A DNA stretch of 64,000 bases, from assembly GCA_023053545.1 (NCBI GenBank), contig JAKZAN010000128.1:1-64000 (forward strand), read 5' to 3'. Below the pieces are notes generated by a model. The model did not search any database. It was not told the DNA's origin and worked only from the letters and a program-made list of their open reading frames with translations. Within the stretch, counting starts at the first letter, position 1; each line of letters begins with the position of its first letter. A program made the translations under genes and the position numbers. The stretch is from Lepidurus packardi. Its lineage: Eukaryota; Arthropoda; Branchiopoda; Notostraca; Triopsidae. Positions 11,587 through 22,934 of this stretch are shown here, one piece after another.

Positions 11587-12000
11587 ATGGACGACTCCCG
11601 GCCCCTCGCCACCAACGAAGTGGTAATCAAAGAGGAACTCAAAAGTATCCTCGAAGCAGTCCAGCGCGAGAAAAAAGCTATTCAAGATGAGTTCGAAACC
11701 ATGAATGAGCGAATACATAAATACGAGCAACTACACAAATCCATGATGAAGGAATCCGGGAAGTAGTCACGAGCTCGCTCCAAAGAGGAAACCATCATAT
11801 ACAACCAGTTGCAGGCAACACTGTCGGAAATGAACATCGACCCCAGGGTCGTGCTAGACCCCGACTATACTGAAGATCCGGATACCGCAAATAAGCCGAT
11901 AGATAGGAAAGAAATTATCAAGATCCAGAAGGTGATCGTGGAAAGACTCCTGGCTAAGCTGAAGGAGGAGAGCGATAAACTGCCGAGACGCAGCAACTGA
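11587..12000 (+). CDS. Small coiled-coil protein, 137 aa
   Basis: One exon from ATG 11587 to TGA 11998-12000. Residues about 10-60 are a charged coiled coil (EELKSILEAVQREKKAIQDE). A middle acidic segment includes DPDYTEDPDTANK, and a second helix ends in LAKLKEESDKLPRRSN. No family recognised. Size and composition fit an adaptor or a small axonemal/cytoskeletal subunit, which is only a guess. Confidence 0.75.
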
Positions 12001-12221
12001 CGCCTGGCAGCCAGCACTGTGATACTTTGGTCCTGTATACTCTCTATAGCTATCTAAGGTAACATACGGTAGAGTGCATTCTTATCAGAATGTAGATGTT
12101 TAAACTACCTCTACGCTCCCCTTTAACAATAAATCCAATAACCAATAATAATATCATTCGAACAATCCAACCTTTGGTCTTAGCACTTCGGCACTTGAGC
12201 AACACTACATAATAAGCAAAC

Positions 12222-14297
12222 ATGCACACCAACGAAAATTCTCCCAGGGAGGAAACTCCCCTCCTCGACAACTCCTCTACCAAACCCGCAGACTCCATCC
12301 TCGAAGAAGTCACCGCAGAGTAGAAGTTCCCCACCAAAATCATCGAGCATAAGAATGCCATCTTTGTTGACTATGATCCAGTCTCCGCCAAGGCCAAACT
12401 AAAAAGCCTTGCTGAACTCTAGATCACTGAAAGGTACACCCCACATCTCCAACTCTTTCCTCAGAATCACCTATGTCAAACACCTCTCCATGATCCTCAA
12501 GTAACTCGGGGAATAAGGAGCTGCTTTCTTACCCAACGTCTTCGAAGATATCGTAATTCTCCCGCATAACCCAATCTATTTCTTCGTCACGTTATATTAT
12601 GTAGATGAATGATAGGGAAGATCTAAAGCGCTCCCTCCTGTCGCAGGTGCCCGATCTCATTAGTTATATTGAGGGTCTAGAGGAGTCTTATAAACGCATC
12701 AAGGAGTTCATCGTGCCACTCCTAATCACATTCGTGCATATGGGCCAGCTCGACATAAAGGAAGAGGCTGGCAAGTACTTAGCAACGATTTCCCACAAAC
12801 TTAATGACAAAGATCGAGGAGAGTGCGTGCTCAAATATGTGATTGAGATGGCACATGACGATACTAACGAGGAAAGCAGGATTGTGGCCGTCCAGCTGTT
12901 CAGCAAAATGGCTGGTAGTTTTGGCCGCGACCTTTGTGACCAGTTCATCGGACTTGAGGTCCTGAGTTTGGGAGAGGATTCGCACCTGAAAGTGCGCAAG
13001 GAAGCTATAATCAACCTGCCTAGCATTTCACGCGAGGTGTCAGCCCAATTCTTCAAAAATAGGTTGTTCAAGTTCTACCAGAAGAAGGCAGTAGAAACGC
13101 ACTGGGGCATCCGAAAGAGCTGCGTGGACATAATCATCGAGATCGCCAAGATCTGCGATCATTTCCACGAAGAGGCTTTAAAAGAATCATTGCTGAGCGA
13201 GATCATGCTGTCGTTCGTCAGAGACACCAACAAATGGGTCAAAATATCCGCCTATAAAAACTTGGGTTCCTATATCTCATGCCTCAAGGGCCGTGCCATC
13301 AATGATAAACTCATCGAAGCGTTCACTAAAATGGCGACACATGAAGTCAATGACCTCAGTGCAGAAAACGAAATCTTCTATGCCTGCGCATACAACTTCC
13401 CAGCAGTCCTCGATACCGTTGGGGGAGGGATGTGGGAACAGCTATATCCGACATACCAGCGCCTCCTCAAAGTCAACGACAAGAAGATCAAGAAGACAAT
13501 GGCATCTAGCCTGCACGAGATCGCCAAGATTATCGGAGAAACACACACCCGCAACTATCTGTTTACGGTGCTGGACACCTTCCTGAAAGACAACAGTAAG
13601 TTCTTCACTCATTCAATTTTCTCGATGTAGACGACTAAATCAAACTAGGAGCGATTCAACATTTGTCTGACACCATCCAGGTGCTGGACGCCCAGAAACG
13701 TGAGGAGCTCATTGACTTGTTTTTGATCTTACAGAAAGACCAGAAAAAGTGGCGTATCCGCGAATGTATCGCCCAGCAACTCAAGACCCTCAGTCAAATC
13801 TATGAGATGAGTACGGTGTTCACGTACATCGTCCCAATCGCCTTCAAGTTCTGCACGGACACAGTGTCCATTGTGCGTGAGGAAGCTTCGAAGAGGATAG
13901 GCGATATCGTGGCCCAGTTCCATTAACATGAAGGAGGGGCACCCTATCTTATAGGTATTATCGAGAACATCAAGGGATTCTCGCACTCGCCCAAATACAC
14001 CCAAAGGCAGGCGTAACAATAGTATTGAAAACCAATATCTGATGATGATACAGTTTTGTAGGGATGTGCCCAGGACTGCTGGAGTTCAAGGAACTCTTCG
14101 AGTAGCACTTCATTCCAATTCTGGACGAACTTTCCAGAGACAAGATAATCAACGTTCGGATTGGACTAGCACGAGTGTTGCGGGACTACATCAAGCAGAA
14201 AGGCCCCCTGTGTGCTAACGCGAGTTTCATGAAAATCGTGGACAGCCTGCGGACAGACAAAAACGAAGAGATTTCGGAGATTTTCGAGGAAGACTGA
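12222..14297 (+). CDS. HEAT-repeat phosphatase regulatory subunit (PP4R1-like)
   Basis: Five exons: 12222-12433, 12465-12552, 12605-13595, 13631-14021, 14054-14297. Introns are 31, 52, 35 and 32 nt, all GT...AG. The product is 641 aa. After about 65 polar residues it is HEAT repeats throughout. Characteristic blocks are MILKELGEEGAAFLPNVFED, a VPDLISYI-type repeat, QKDQKKWRIRECIAQQL and DKIINVRIGLARVL, the pattern of PPP4R1 and the PP2A A subunit. These scaffold proteins hold the catalytic subunit of PP4/PP2A. It is shorter than human PPP4R1 (about 950 aa), lacking the acidic central insert. Splice sites were placed by hand from frame continuity and HEAT spacing. Confidence 0.88.
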
Positions 14298-14526
14298 TTA
14301 AAGGTTCATGGAGAGGATTCTATTTATAAGATGGCTGTGTACGTGTAGGCAAATAGAGAGAAGGCACTAGATACATCGGGTGCCAATTTTAATCAACACA
14401 TTAATAAGGCGTCAACATTCCCTACTTAGAGGAGGGTTTTAAGATAGAAGGTTAAACTCTAAAAAACAGTAAATATAATCCAATCTTAACTTATCGATTC
14501 AGAGAAATACTCTGTTCATTAAACAC

Positions 14527-15947
14527 ATGCACGTAGTACGCACTCCCTCTGAACAGCCCCACCGACTTCGCCTCGAAAATAAAAAACTCCAGGAAGGCAG
14601 CGAGTCTGTCACCAACGTCACACACGCCTCCCAGCGCAACTATAGAACCAAAACGTCCCTCCCCGTTCGCCATCTCAACATTCATCACTTCAAACGCATG
14701 CCCTGCTCCAACACTCTCCTACATTCACATCCACAATGTCTATATTTCCACGACGCCTCGGATCGCAGAAGACCAGTCGACTACCCATCGCCTCTTTGTG
14801 CAAATATTCAGCAGAATTAGTAGTGTACCGAAGGCGAAGAATGCAAGTTTGCGCATTGTGCACTGGAGCAACTGTACCACACGGACAACTATAAGAAAAA
14901 ATTCTGCCAGCATTACCCTTCATCACTCGAGTAGTGTGAGCTGGGCTAGTATTGTTGTCACGCACACAGTGAAGAAGAGGTCACCACAGAGCTAATCCAT
15001 CATTTGTAGTTCGATGACGATTTCTACATGTAAGACTCCACTTTTTAGTTTTTCACATGATTTCGTCTATCGTATCTAGATTTTATTACAAGACCTAGTT
15101 CTGCCCATATGCCTTGATTGAGCACAATAGGAGCAAATGTGTCTATGCTCATAGCTTCGAAGACTTTCGTCGCAAACCACATGTCTATTTTTATGAACCC
15201 CTCATCTGCTTCAACTGGGTGGCTAGGGATGGAGGGCTCGAGGACTCATCATATTTGTGTGCGAATGGGCTACAGTGCGGGTGGAGCCACGGTCTGCGGG
15301 AGGTGGAATACCACCCACTGATATACAGGACAAAGGAGTGTGTGATGGGATGCAAAGGAGGGGAGTGCCCGGGGTTCCATTCGGAAGAAGAGTTGAGGGC
15401 GATCGAAGAAGGCGTGCTGCAGAAGATGTTCGTACTGATGCCTCGGAACCGGATCGTGGAGGGCACCTTTAAATACGATTAGTAATTGTGTTAGGCTCAT
15501 TCGTTCCATTCTATCCAATAATATTATAAACTATAACTCAGCATTACCCCCCTGCTTACCTTGGCTTATAGTAATACGGGATTTGTGCCGAAAAAGATAA
15601 CAATACAACAGTCTGCTTCCGACGACCAGAATCACCTTAGAGCCCCGCCCAAATCTGACCACCTTTATAATCACGCCAACCCCCTCAAGGTCAACTACCG
15701 AGACAGCACCAGTCGAAAACCGCCACGCAAGGAGTATCGAGAGAAGCAGGACAGCACCATGGTACAGTTCAGAGAGAAAAGGACTGAAGAATAGTAACAA
15801 CGCAGAGTTCAGACCATGGTCAAATAGGGAACAAGCAAGAACAAGGTCTAAAGAGTGCTCGGTGCTCTCCAGAGTAACCAGTGGGTGGCCTAGGAGCTGT
15901 AGGTTTCAGAAGACGAGGAAGACAGTGGAGAGAGATAACAAATATGA
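14527..15947 (+). CDS. Unkempt-like protein with six CCCH zinc fingers
   Basis: Exon 1 14527-15029, intron 15030-15079 (50 nt), exon 2 from 15080. A further A+T-rich intron 15488-15571 is likely. It is 84 nt and has no in-frame TGA, so retention would only add 28 residues (428 or 456 aa). Six C-x(n)-C-x(n)-C-x3-H units follow one another, including CTEGEECKFAH, CELGEYCCHAH and CANGLQCGWSH. Landmarks YFHDASDRRRP, YKTEFC and YHPLIYRTKEC match the finger array of Unkempt and related plant tandem CCCH proteins, which bind U/A-rich mRNA and regulate translation. TAG codes the Glu of YKTE. The C-terminal 90 residues are basic then acidic and low complexity. Confidence 0.85.
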
Positions 15948-16600
15948 GATAGTTTAGGCAATAGTAAAGTATAGTAGGACTACTAAGGAAAAATGGGATG
16001 TACTGTTGATTTCGCCTATGCTTAACAAACAAATAACCACACACTTATATTATATCAGCTATTGTGTACCCCTCTTATACAGATATACATATTTAGAACT
16101 GAGTCAGTCCTGGGAGATAATATTTTAGGGTTCATGAGAAGACTCTCTCGTCAAAGTGTACTGATCATTTTGGTCTACTCGCCATCCCGTACACTCTGTT
16201 TACCCAATAAGAGTCCATTGGATACTGTGGCTCGATCCGCTAATTTGGAATGGGGAGATCATCTAATCCAGTTGCCAAAAAGCATGTATGATTGGTTGTC
16301 TACTTGCTTGTCTAAAACAGGCGTCCTACACTTATGATCGACCCCAGCCCCGAAACATAATAATAGAGGGCCAAAGTTTGTAATGGCAGAGAACAGGTCT
16401 TCAAATGTTTAGGGTAGACAGGTATAAGACGAATTATACATACACGAAAGATGATCACAGGGATTGATGATCTGAAACGACACTATCGATCAAGCCTACC
16501 CCATTCAGCTATACCATTTTAATTCTTCCAAATACTGCTGTCATCCATTGTAATTTATTTAGAATACTCTATACCTCTTAAACGCACTCCTACTCTATCA
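15948..16600. other. Gene-poor spacer
   Basis: 653 bases. A 67-codon ATG frame at 16133-16337 is no longer than expected when TGA is the only stop, and has no coding character. A+T-rich before 16601, as expected for a promoter. Nothing else seen. Confidence 0.5.
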
Positions 16601-17069
16601 ATGAAGTACCTGTTCCTGCTACTCCTAACTCTTGCTGCCCTCATCGCTCCTGCTTAATCTTACAAGGTGAGGTTCGCGCGAACCGTAATCGTTCCTCCAT
16701 AATCTCCTTCTTTCATCATAGAAAAACCTTTAGAAAACTGATCCTAATACTGTGACTGCTTCTTCCCCCATGTCCACCTCTGTTGGAGTCCCATCTCCTA
16801 AATATATCAGAGCTGTCAACGTCGAAAATAAGCTTTCTCAATCAGTGCCCTTGTATGCAGCCTTTAAATCAGGCAACGAACTGACAACATAGGTGACTGC
16901 CAATGGAGTGAAGACTCTGGAACGAGATATCGACTACGGAACTTGGGTGGGTGTTGATCCAATCATTAATTTCAGCATTGGGGAGCAGACATATTTGAGT
17001 TCTGATGCTATGGGCGTGTAAATACGTACATACGTTGTTGACGGATTAGGCGTTTCCCGTACGGTCTGA
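16601..17069 (+). CDS. Secreted protein with shared C-terminal domain, copy 1
   Basis: Exons 16601-16666 and 16722-17069, with a 55-nt intron (16667-16721); 137 aa. The signal peptide is MKYLFLLLLTLAALIAPA. A short polar linker leads to a domain of about 95 residues starting KYIRAVNVENKL, with AAFKSGNELTT, VDPIINFSIG, and ending SSDAMGVEIRTYVVDGLG. The same domain is found at 18182-18694 and as the C-terminus of the protein at 40248-42730. Predicted mostly beta by eye. In this copy the Glu before IRTY is TAA, where copy 2 has GAG. Function unknown; probably an extracellular or vesicle-lumen protein. Confidence 0.75.
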
Positions 17070-18181
17070 TCTTGATGATTACTTCTATTTGGCTGTCTTC
17101 AATCTTTTATCAGGAATTTGTGTAAAATAAAATATCAGTTGAGAGATAAGCAAAGATCTGGATTAGGCATATACGTTTTTGCCATGATCACTCGCCTACC
17201 CAATATCAAGGGTCTGCCTTGCAACTTTCAAACTTCTTGTGAATCCTGAAAGAGAGTTCCCTATTGATCGTGAACAAAACTGTTCAGCCAATAATAAGCA
17301 CTCCAGGTGATATTAGGATATATATAAATGCTGCTCGTTACAAAATCAATTTCCTAACCCTGTTTTCGAGTGGCTGGTGATTGTTTCACGGATTCAACTA
17401 TCACCTACCCAGTATTGTCGACATCCCGATACTTGTCCCAGAGATTCCTTGCATACTGGATCACTAGCGTAGTGTTTCCACGACAATAGGTTGTAGATGG
17501 GACAGGCTGTCTATATAATGTTCCCACTCTGATTCTGATGTTGATATTTAATTTAAGACACTCCTAGACTATTAGCTAATTAATTAGTGTTTTCGAACAA
17601 CAATTTTAGTAACATCACTGCCCCTTATTTCTTAAAGGAGAAGCAGATAAAATGACGAAGCAGATACCAACTAAATTGGTATACTCAATGGGGAGTGCAA
17701 CCCTCACATGGGACACACAGCATCTCTCACCCTCTACAGACTATGCTATTTTGTTCTGTTCACCCTTTATTCTAGACTTACTGTTCTCTCCTGTGTCAAT
17801 ATTGTCAATTCCTTATTCTATTTTATAAATTAACATTAAAATTATGATTAAAGAACATAATATCTAGATTATTTCATTTGTGTTAATATAATGAAGAGTG
17901 CCAATGTTTGTGGTGTTGGGATACACAGCAAAACAGGCACTCCACTGTGCTAAGAGTGCCACCATCAGACAGCATTCAGTTCCTGTCCAAGATGGAGGCA
18001 CGTTTGGGATGAATGGGGAGGGGGTTTGCAAAGAATCTGGAAAACCAGTTTGCTGGCTTCCACACATAAATACTTGAAATAATTTCTAGACACAACACGT
18101 ATTCGACACTTTATCTACATTCTTGTCAGCTAGCAACATAACAAATTTCATCAAAAATATCTAATCAAAATTGATAGATTC
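17070..18181. other. 1.1-kb region with no supported gene
   Basis: Open frames up to about 80 codons exist on both strands, but none has a start context, conserved motif or coding composition. Words such as CCTACCCA...TTGCA recur at about 17195 and 17404 in a way that suggests an old duplication, perhaps a decayed further copy of the flanking secreted genes; this could not be confirmed. Confidence 0.4.
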
Positions 18182-18694
18182 ATGCAGAACCTTATCTTTT
18201 TCGTGATTGCCTTCGCCTGCATCCTTTCTCCCTCTGCCGCCCTGTCCCCTCCCAGGCAGATTCCTCGATGTACATACCACTATCTCATCCATCTATAGGA
18301 AGGTGATTCGATACTCCCCTTCGCCACTCCTGCCCACACCCACACCCAACCTCCTGTCGTCACCCCTGCCCCCACCCCAGCACCTAGCAGACCCGCAGTT
18401 GGACAACCGATGGTTAGACCTCCTAGCTTCATCCGTTCAGTTACTGTCGAGAACAGACTGACCCGCACCATTCGCCTGACAGCCACTTTCAAATCGGGTG
18501 ACAAGATTCACACCACAGTGAAATCCGGCGAAAAGAAGACCCTGTAGAACTAAGTCAAAATAGGATCGTTCTCGACTGTGGACCCTATCACGGAGTTCAA
18601 GATCGGTAAAGAGGAGTTCTATGGGTCCGATGCTAGAGGTATCGAGATCCGAGAATACGTGATCGAGGAACAAGGCCTGACAAGAGTGGCTTGA
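18182..18694 (+). CDS. Secreted protein with shared C-terminal domain, copy 2
   Basis: Exons 18182-18269 and 18303-18694, with a 33-nt intron ending AAG; 159 aa. It has a signal peptide (MQNLIFFVIAFACILSPSAA) and a Pro/Thr-rich linker with TPAPTPAPSRP. The domain starts SFIRSVTVENRL and includes TATFKSGDKIHTT, KTLE, GSFSTVDPITEFKIG and GSDARGIEIREYVIEE. Alignment with copy 1 is gap-free over most of its length. KTL-TAG here pairs with KTL-GAA in copy 1, supporting TAG = Glu. A frameless reading past the intron (18207-18461) is not the gene. Function unknown. Confidence 0.72.
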
Positions 18695-18761
18695 TAAGTT
18701 GAACAAACTGTAGGATAATGATGATTAAACAAAACTAATCAAAAGATATTACTGCGTCAGG

Positions 18762-18998
18762 TCATGGTTAGTTTGTGAAATATGTGTTATTTAGAGTATG
18801 GGTATTGTATTATGAAGCCAAAGGAATGAAAGTGAGTAGTTATTCAAGTTCTGTGTAGCTATAATCTTGTAGACTTTGTTGAATAGCGTCTAAGTCAGTA
18901 GACTCATCCTCTTTGTCTTCAGACTACTTTGTTACAGCCCAGTTCAGCATTTCGCCTCCCAATCAGCAGTCCCTTGCACCTCCATACGTACTAGCCAT
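18762..18998 (-). CDS. Small acidic protein, about 66 aa
   Basis: A compact acidic frame with TAA/TAG inside: SEDKEDESTDLDAI, then YSYTELEELLTFIPLASEY, ending at TGA 18762-18764. It can start directly at ATG 18950 (62 aa) or through a 7-nt first exon (18992-18998) and a 36-nt intron (18956-18991) for 66 aa. Composition is clearly non-random (acidic N half, amphipathic helix). No family recognised. Confidence 0.5.
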
Positions 18999-19584
18999 AA
19001 AGAACTAATTGTTGTTTTGGTTGTTGTATAATGGAAGTATTGGTATATACTCATACTCACTCATACTCATACAATAAACTAATTGTGCTCGGTAGTCCCC
19101 TAACTACTTGTTCCTTTAAAAAATTAGCGACTGCAATAATTGGAATCCTTAGCAGCCTATTCATTATTTGTTAGACTATCTTATAAATCCTTTTACATTG
19201 AATCCGTGCATACCAACTTTAAAGAACCTGGTTTTTTTGTATAAAACTTCGTTAACACGCATCTATTGCTTATAGGTGCCTGGCTTATGTCATGGCAAAA
19301 TACTGTCATTAGATCGACTGCACATAAAACATCCAATGCCAGTGGGCTTAGGTATCTGAAGACAGACAGAAGTACTACTTGACTTGGGTATAAGCAGCAT
19401 ACAAAAAGGTGATTCATACATATTTTGTTTTAAGGGAAGTGCACAATTTTTGTGTTTGTAACGATAGCGTAAATTATGGACTCACTGCTATTTGTTTAAC
19501 TTGGCATCTCTAGGCATCCGACACCAATGGCGAAGTAGAGAGTTCCTTATCAGTGCCATAGCTTAGTGCTAGTGGCTCATCGAA
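18999..19584. other. A+T-rich spacer
   Basis: 586 bases. It includes a short TACTCATACTCAC microsatellite near 19048-19072. No gene could be supported on either strand. Confidence 0.5.
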
Positions 19585-20016
19585 ATGGATAGTTACGAGA
19601 CAAACCATAAAGATGCTGATGGAATACATCTATTCTCTTAAAAAAGAAGGGAAAAGGGAAGGGATATAAGTGAGGAAGAGATAGGTCTGAGTACAAAGGT
19701 GAAGAAGTTGAAGAATACTCAATTAAACTCGAAAAGCATAGTTAATTAGAAAAGATCAAACACCAAAACGGAGGCATCCTCCAGCAACATTCTGAACTGT
19801 CTCTTCCGGGACGATCTGGGGACCAGGCAATTTTTTAAAATATGCCAACACAGTCCTCACAGTCTACTCGGTAGCCAGTTCAGAGCTCAAGTTGCTATTA
19901 GATGCGTTCTCCATTTTATTGCTCAGCCTCGAAGGACCAAATTTTCAAAATTTGAAAAGGATTAGCCTTCCAAATCTCGAGCCTCTGGTCCATTCAGACC
20001 CGCTATCCTCATCTGA
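19585..20016 (+). CDS. Possible basic/charged protein, 143 aa
   Basis: An ATG-to-TGA frame of 144 codons. The first 60 residues are rich in K, E, S and N (EKRREKGRDISEEEIGLSTK) and look coding. The second half (CVLHFIAQPRRTKFSKFEKD) is less convincing. The last 8 bases overlap the end of the convergent gene at 20009. With only TGA as stop, a frame of this length is not rare by chance, so this is tentative. No family recognised. Confidence 0.35.
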
Positions 20017-20242
20017 GCTTGCGCACTAGACTACTGGATGAAGAGCCGGAGCTTAGGATTGCTAGGCCAGTGGGCTTCTTGGGCTTAGCTGTGGGGGTCA
20101 CATAGAGATGGGTGATGTCGGCAAGAGGAGAGCGGGGGCCGAAACAGGAGCGGAGAGGAGGCTTGTTGGGGGTGTTGAGAGGACTGATGTTCTCCTTGTC
20201 GTCAAAGAATTCGAGGGAGTCGTGGGAAGAAGGGGTATCCAT
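20009..20242 (-). CDS. 77-aa KEN-box/D-box protein
   Basis: One exon, 77 aa. It carries a KEN box in a classic acidic context (DDKENISPL, KEN at about 16-18) followed by TP/SP sites. It then has RSPLADITHLYV (about 38-49), which fits the cyclin-type destruction box RxxLxxI and closely resembles the RxxLGDI form. A basic Pro/Lys tail ends in a Ser run. KEN and D-box are the degrons read by Cdh1/Cdc20 on the APC/C. With nothing else in the protein, it looks like a small APC/C substrate or a pseudosubstrate inhibitor in the style of yeast Acm1; securin is also possible. Assignment rests on motifs only. Confidence 0.65.
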   Translation of the reverse strand: MDTPSSHDSLEFFDDKENISPLNTPNKPPLRSCFGPRSPLADITHLYVTPTAKPKKPTGLAILSSGSSSSSLVRKLR

Positions 20243-21297
20243 GGGTGTAGTGTTGTTTAATGTAGTTAAAAGTCTGTTGGGAGTGTACTGTTTTGTATTT
20301 TGATTATAGGGAGGAGGGGTGGGGAATAACTTTTTATAATTTGAACGGACACTTGATAATGTATAGAGGAGGAGGGAGGGTGTTTTTAGTACTATTGTTT
20401 TTGGTTGTTAACAGTTAGAGCCCAGAAGTTTTGAATTATAAATAGGCTACCCTAACTAACGACCATCTCCTAAAATATACATACACTCGCATATCCCTAT
20501 ATGCCAATATCAATATATCATGTCGAATGCTTTTTTCATAAGAGATAGTCGTTAATTTTTTCGTTTTTTTGAAATATTGCACTCTCCTGGCTTTATTAGC
20601 AACACACTCCTGCTCATGGAAAAGTGTGGGTCCCTTCTGGTTGCTAGGCTCGTGGGGTTGCCTGCTTGGCTGTGCTACCTTTTCTAATTTAGTGGTGGAT
20701 GTTCCTCTTCAGCCGGCACCCTCATTTGTTATTATGGCTGTCCACCCATTACAATCATACATATAGGCCCCTATTTTGTTACCATGCTTTCTAGTCTGAA
20801 ATGCGAATTCTTAAAAACATACAGATAACACCCACCCTAATACTCAGCCGATAAATAATAATTTGGAATAGTCCTGCACAACATTAATTTGGCTCCTCGC
20901 CTGGGTTTCGAGTCAGCACATATTTGTTGTTCTCTCCATCTAATTTAATTCTTCGATTAAAATCACATCCAATCCCCAACCTTCTCTGGCCCATGGGTTG
21001 TGCTCCGTTGGGATCTTTTGCGAGTCGGTAGCCTTAATACTCCTTGCCGCGTGAAACTGAGCCAAAAGGTATAGTTTAGAGTTGTTGAGGGCATCGGACG
21101 AGCGGCAGACGTGTTTTCCCAGGCATTGCAATATCCAGGCTATATAACATGATCAGTTGCGGAATCCCAAATAACGTGAAAATATCCTAAACGATCCATA
21201 GAAGAAAAATGAAGGTTAGAAACTTCTCAAAAGCTTATTCCCAGCTTCTCTTTTTCTCTATAATTTACATAATTTTAGGCAAGCCATAAACCCTGCG
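20243..21297. other. 1.05-kb region with no supported gene
   Basis: G-rich then A+T-rich spacer. A 73-codon frame at 20910-21131 (minus) and a 65-codon frame at 20569-20766 (plus, no ATG) lack coding features. The part next to 20242 should hold the promoter of the KEN-box gene, and the part next to 21298 that of the coiled-coil gene. Confidence 0.45.
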
Positions 21298-22580
21298 ATG
21301 GACAAGAAAGACAATAAGTACTCACATTCCCGGGTCACTGGGTACACCGAAGACATGGACCTGGAGGACGAAGTCGCCACCCCCAAACTGGACGCCCAGC
21401 TGAAGCCATCCGACGAGTTCGATATCGAGATGGAACAGATGTACGTCAGCCGCCTGAAGACCCAACGCGAAAAAGTAACATAGGCCTCTAATTTCCTGCA
21501 GATTTAAGGACTTGTCTCCCAGAACAAATTGCTCACCGAGGAGCTCGAGCAGAAAAACATCACCATTGAAGATCTGCAAAGTACTATATTTTAATCGATC
21601 TGTGCACTCACAACGTAGGAAGACTCGAGAAGACCGAAGACTATAACTAGCTCAAAAGGGCACTGGACGCTGAAGTGCGGCAGCATGCACAGCTCGAGGC
21701 AGAGGCCGAACGCACCTGCAGGCTCATGGAGTCTCTTCGGAGCGAATTGGAAGAAACTTTGAAGGAAAAGGCGCAAGTCGAGAAGCAGTTGACCTACAAG
21801 CTGAGCCAAGAGGACTTCAAGTTTAACTCCGAAATCTATGGCTTGCGTCAGCTACTCGATGACAAGATGCTTGAAATAGAGCGAATTGAACAGCGCCAGG
21901 CTTAAAAGGAAAATAAACTCAAGGAAGAAATCGATTACTTTGGACGCAGACTCGCTGATGTCGAGACTGAGCTTCGAGAAACCCGCGAAGCCTCAGAACA
22001 CGCCCAGCAGAGTGCTGTAGAGCAAGGCAAACAAAATGAAGATGCAATCCAACATCTCACCTAAACCCTGGATCAGTTGAAAAGGAAGTCTCGTTCCTTA
22101 GGAGATCAACTTGAGACCAAGGAGACAACCATCCAGAACATGCAACAAGAATATTACAAGCTGATCCAGAAGTTGAAGGGCTACTGCCAGAGCCTGAAGA
22201 AGAGTCTAGCAGTGACAGAGCAGCAGCTGAAGGAAGAGAAGGACAGATCGAATGAGTTGCGACAGAAGACTAAGGTACAGGAAAGGTCCATGGTGGAACT
22301 AACCAACAGAATGAAGCTATAAAAGGTTGAAACCTCGGATGAGGTGGTGAGGAAGGAACAATCCTGGGAGCACGAGAAACGCAGAAATGCCGAAGCAATG
22401 CGTGAGATGCGGAACACCATCGAAGATCTTCTACTAACAAAGCGCGAGCTAGTGACCGAGAACGAAAAGCTGCACGCGCAGATGAGGCAGAAGGAGAACA
22501 AAGACCAGCTGCGAAAGGGGCTGCAGAAGACAGAGTTCTCAGAGATCGACAGAATCGGGAGACTGTTCAACCGGCTGTGA
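21298..22580 (+). CDS. Coiled-coil protein, 414 aa
   Basis: Exons 21298-21580 and 21619-22580, with a 38-nt intron (21581-21618). After a 50-residue acidic head (TEDMDLEDEVATPKLD) almost the whole protein is heptad repeat, with LEKTEDYN, SELEETLKEKAQVEKQL, YYKLIQKLKGYCQSLKK and ENEKLHAQM. No globular domain. Likely a structural or ciliary/cytoskeletal rod; no family recognised. In-frame TAG/TAA are read through. Confidence 0.8.
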
Positions 22581-22934
22581 TGGCGAGGGACCCCTACTTT
22601 TACTTGCTGTTGGCGAGGATATTCACATACATATACACAGAGGATCTGTATATTTTTCGATACAATCAGAATAGAAGATACGAAGGGTTCTGAATTTCTA
22701 TAAAGTATCGGTGAACATCGTATGTTTAAAATAAGTAGGGGTGGACTTAATAAAATTTGCAGAATGGCCGTGTCCGATAAAATTTATTGAAGGGGCACCC
22801 TAGTTAGATTAATCCATAAACCCTCTCCAGTGTCCTGCGCTTATTTGCTCGTTTATTTTACACTCATTATTCGACAGTGAGCCTCTATTAAAACCAATAC
22901 AATTCCCAAAACACCCCTACCTTCTCAGATCCAA
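22581..22934. other. Intergenic spacer
   Basis: 354 bases, A+T-rich, between two same-strand genes. No gene or repeat seen. Confidence 0.5.

Noticed and set aside
17160..17520. Possible tRNA or snRNA genes in the gene-poor stretch
   Set aside because: No cloverleaf with a proper T-arm, no U6-like core and no 5S-like box were found here or elsewhere in the window.
20910..21131. Similarity between this minus-strand ORF and one at 44761-44979 (REGWGLDVI versus RGGYGLEVI)
   Set aside because: The nucleotide sequences around them do not align, so the resemblance is probably chance.
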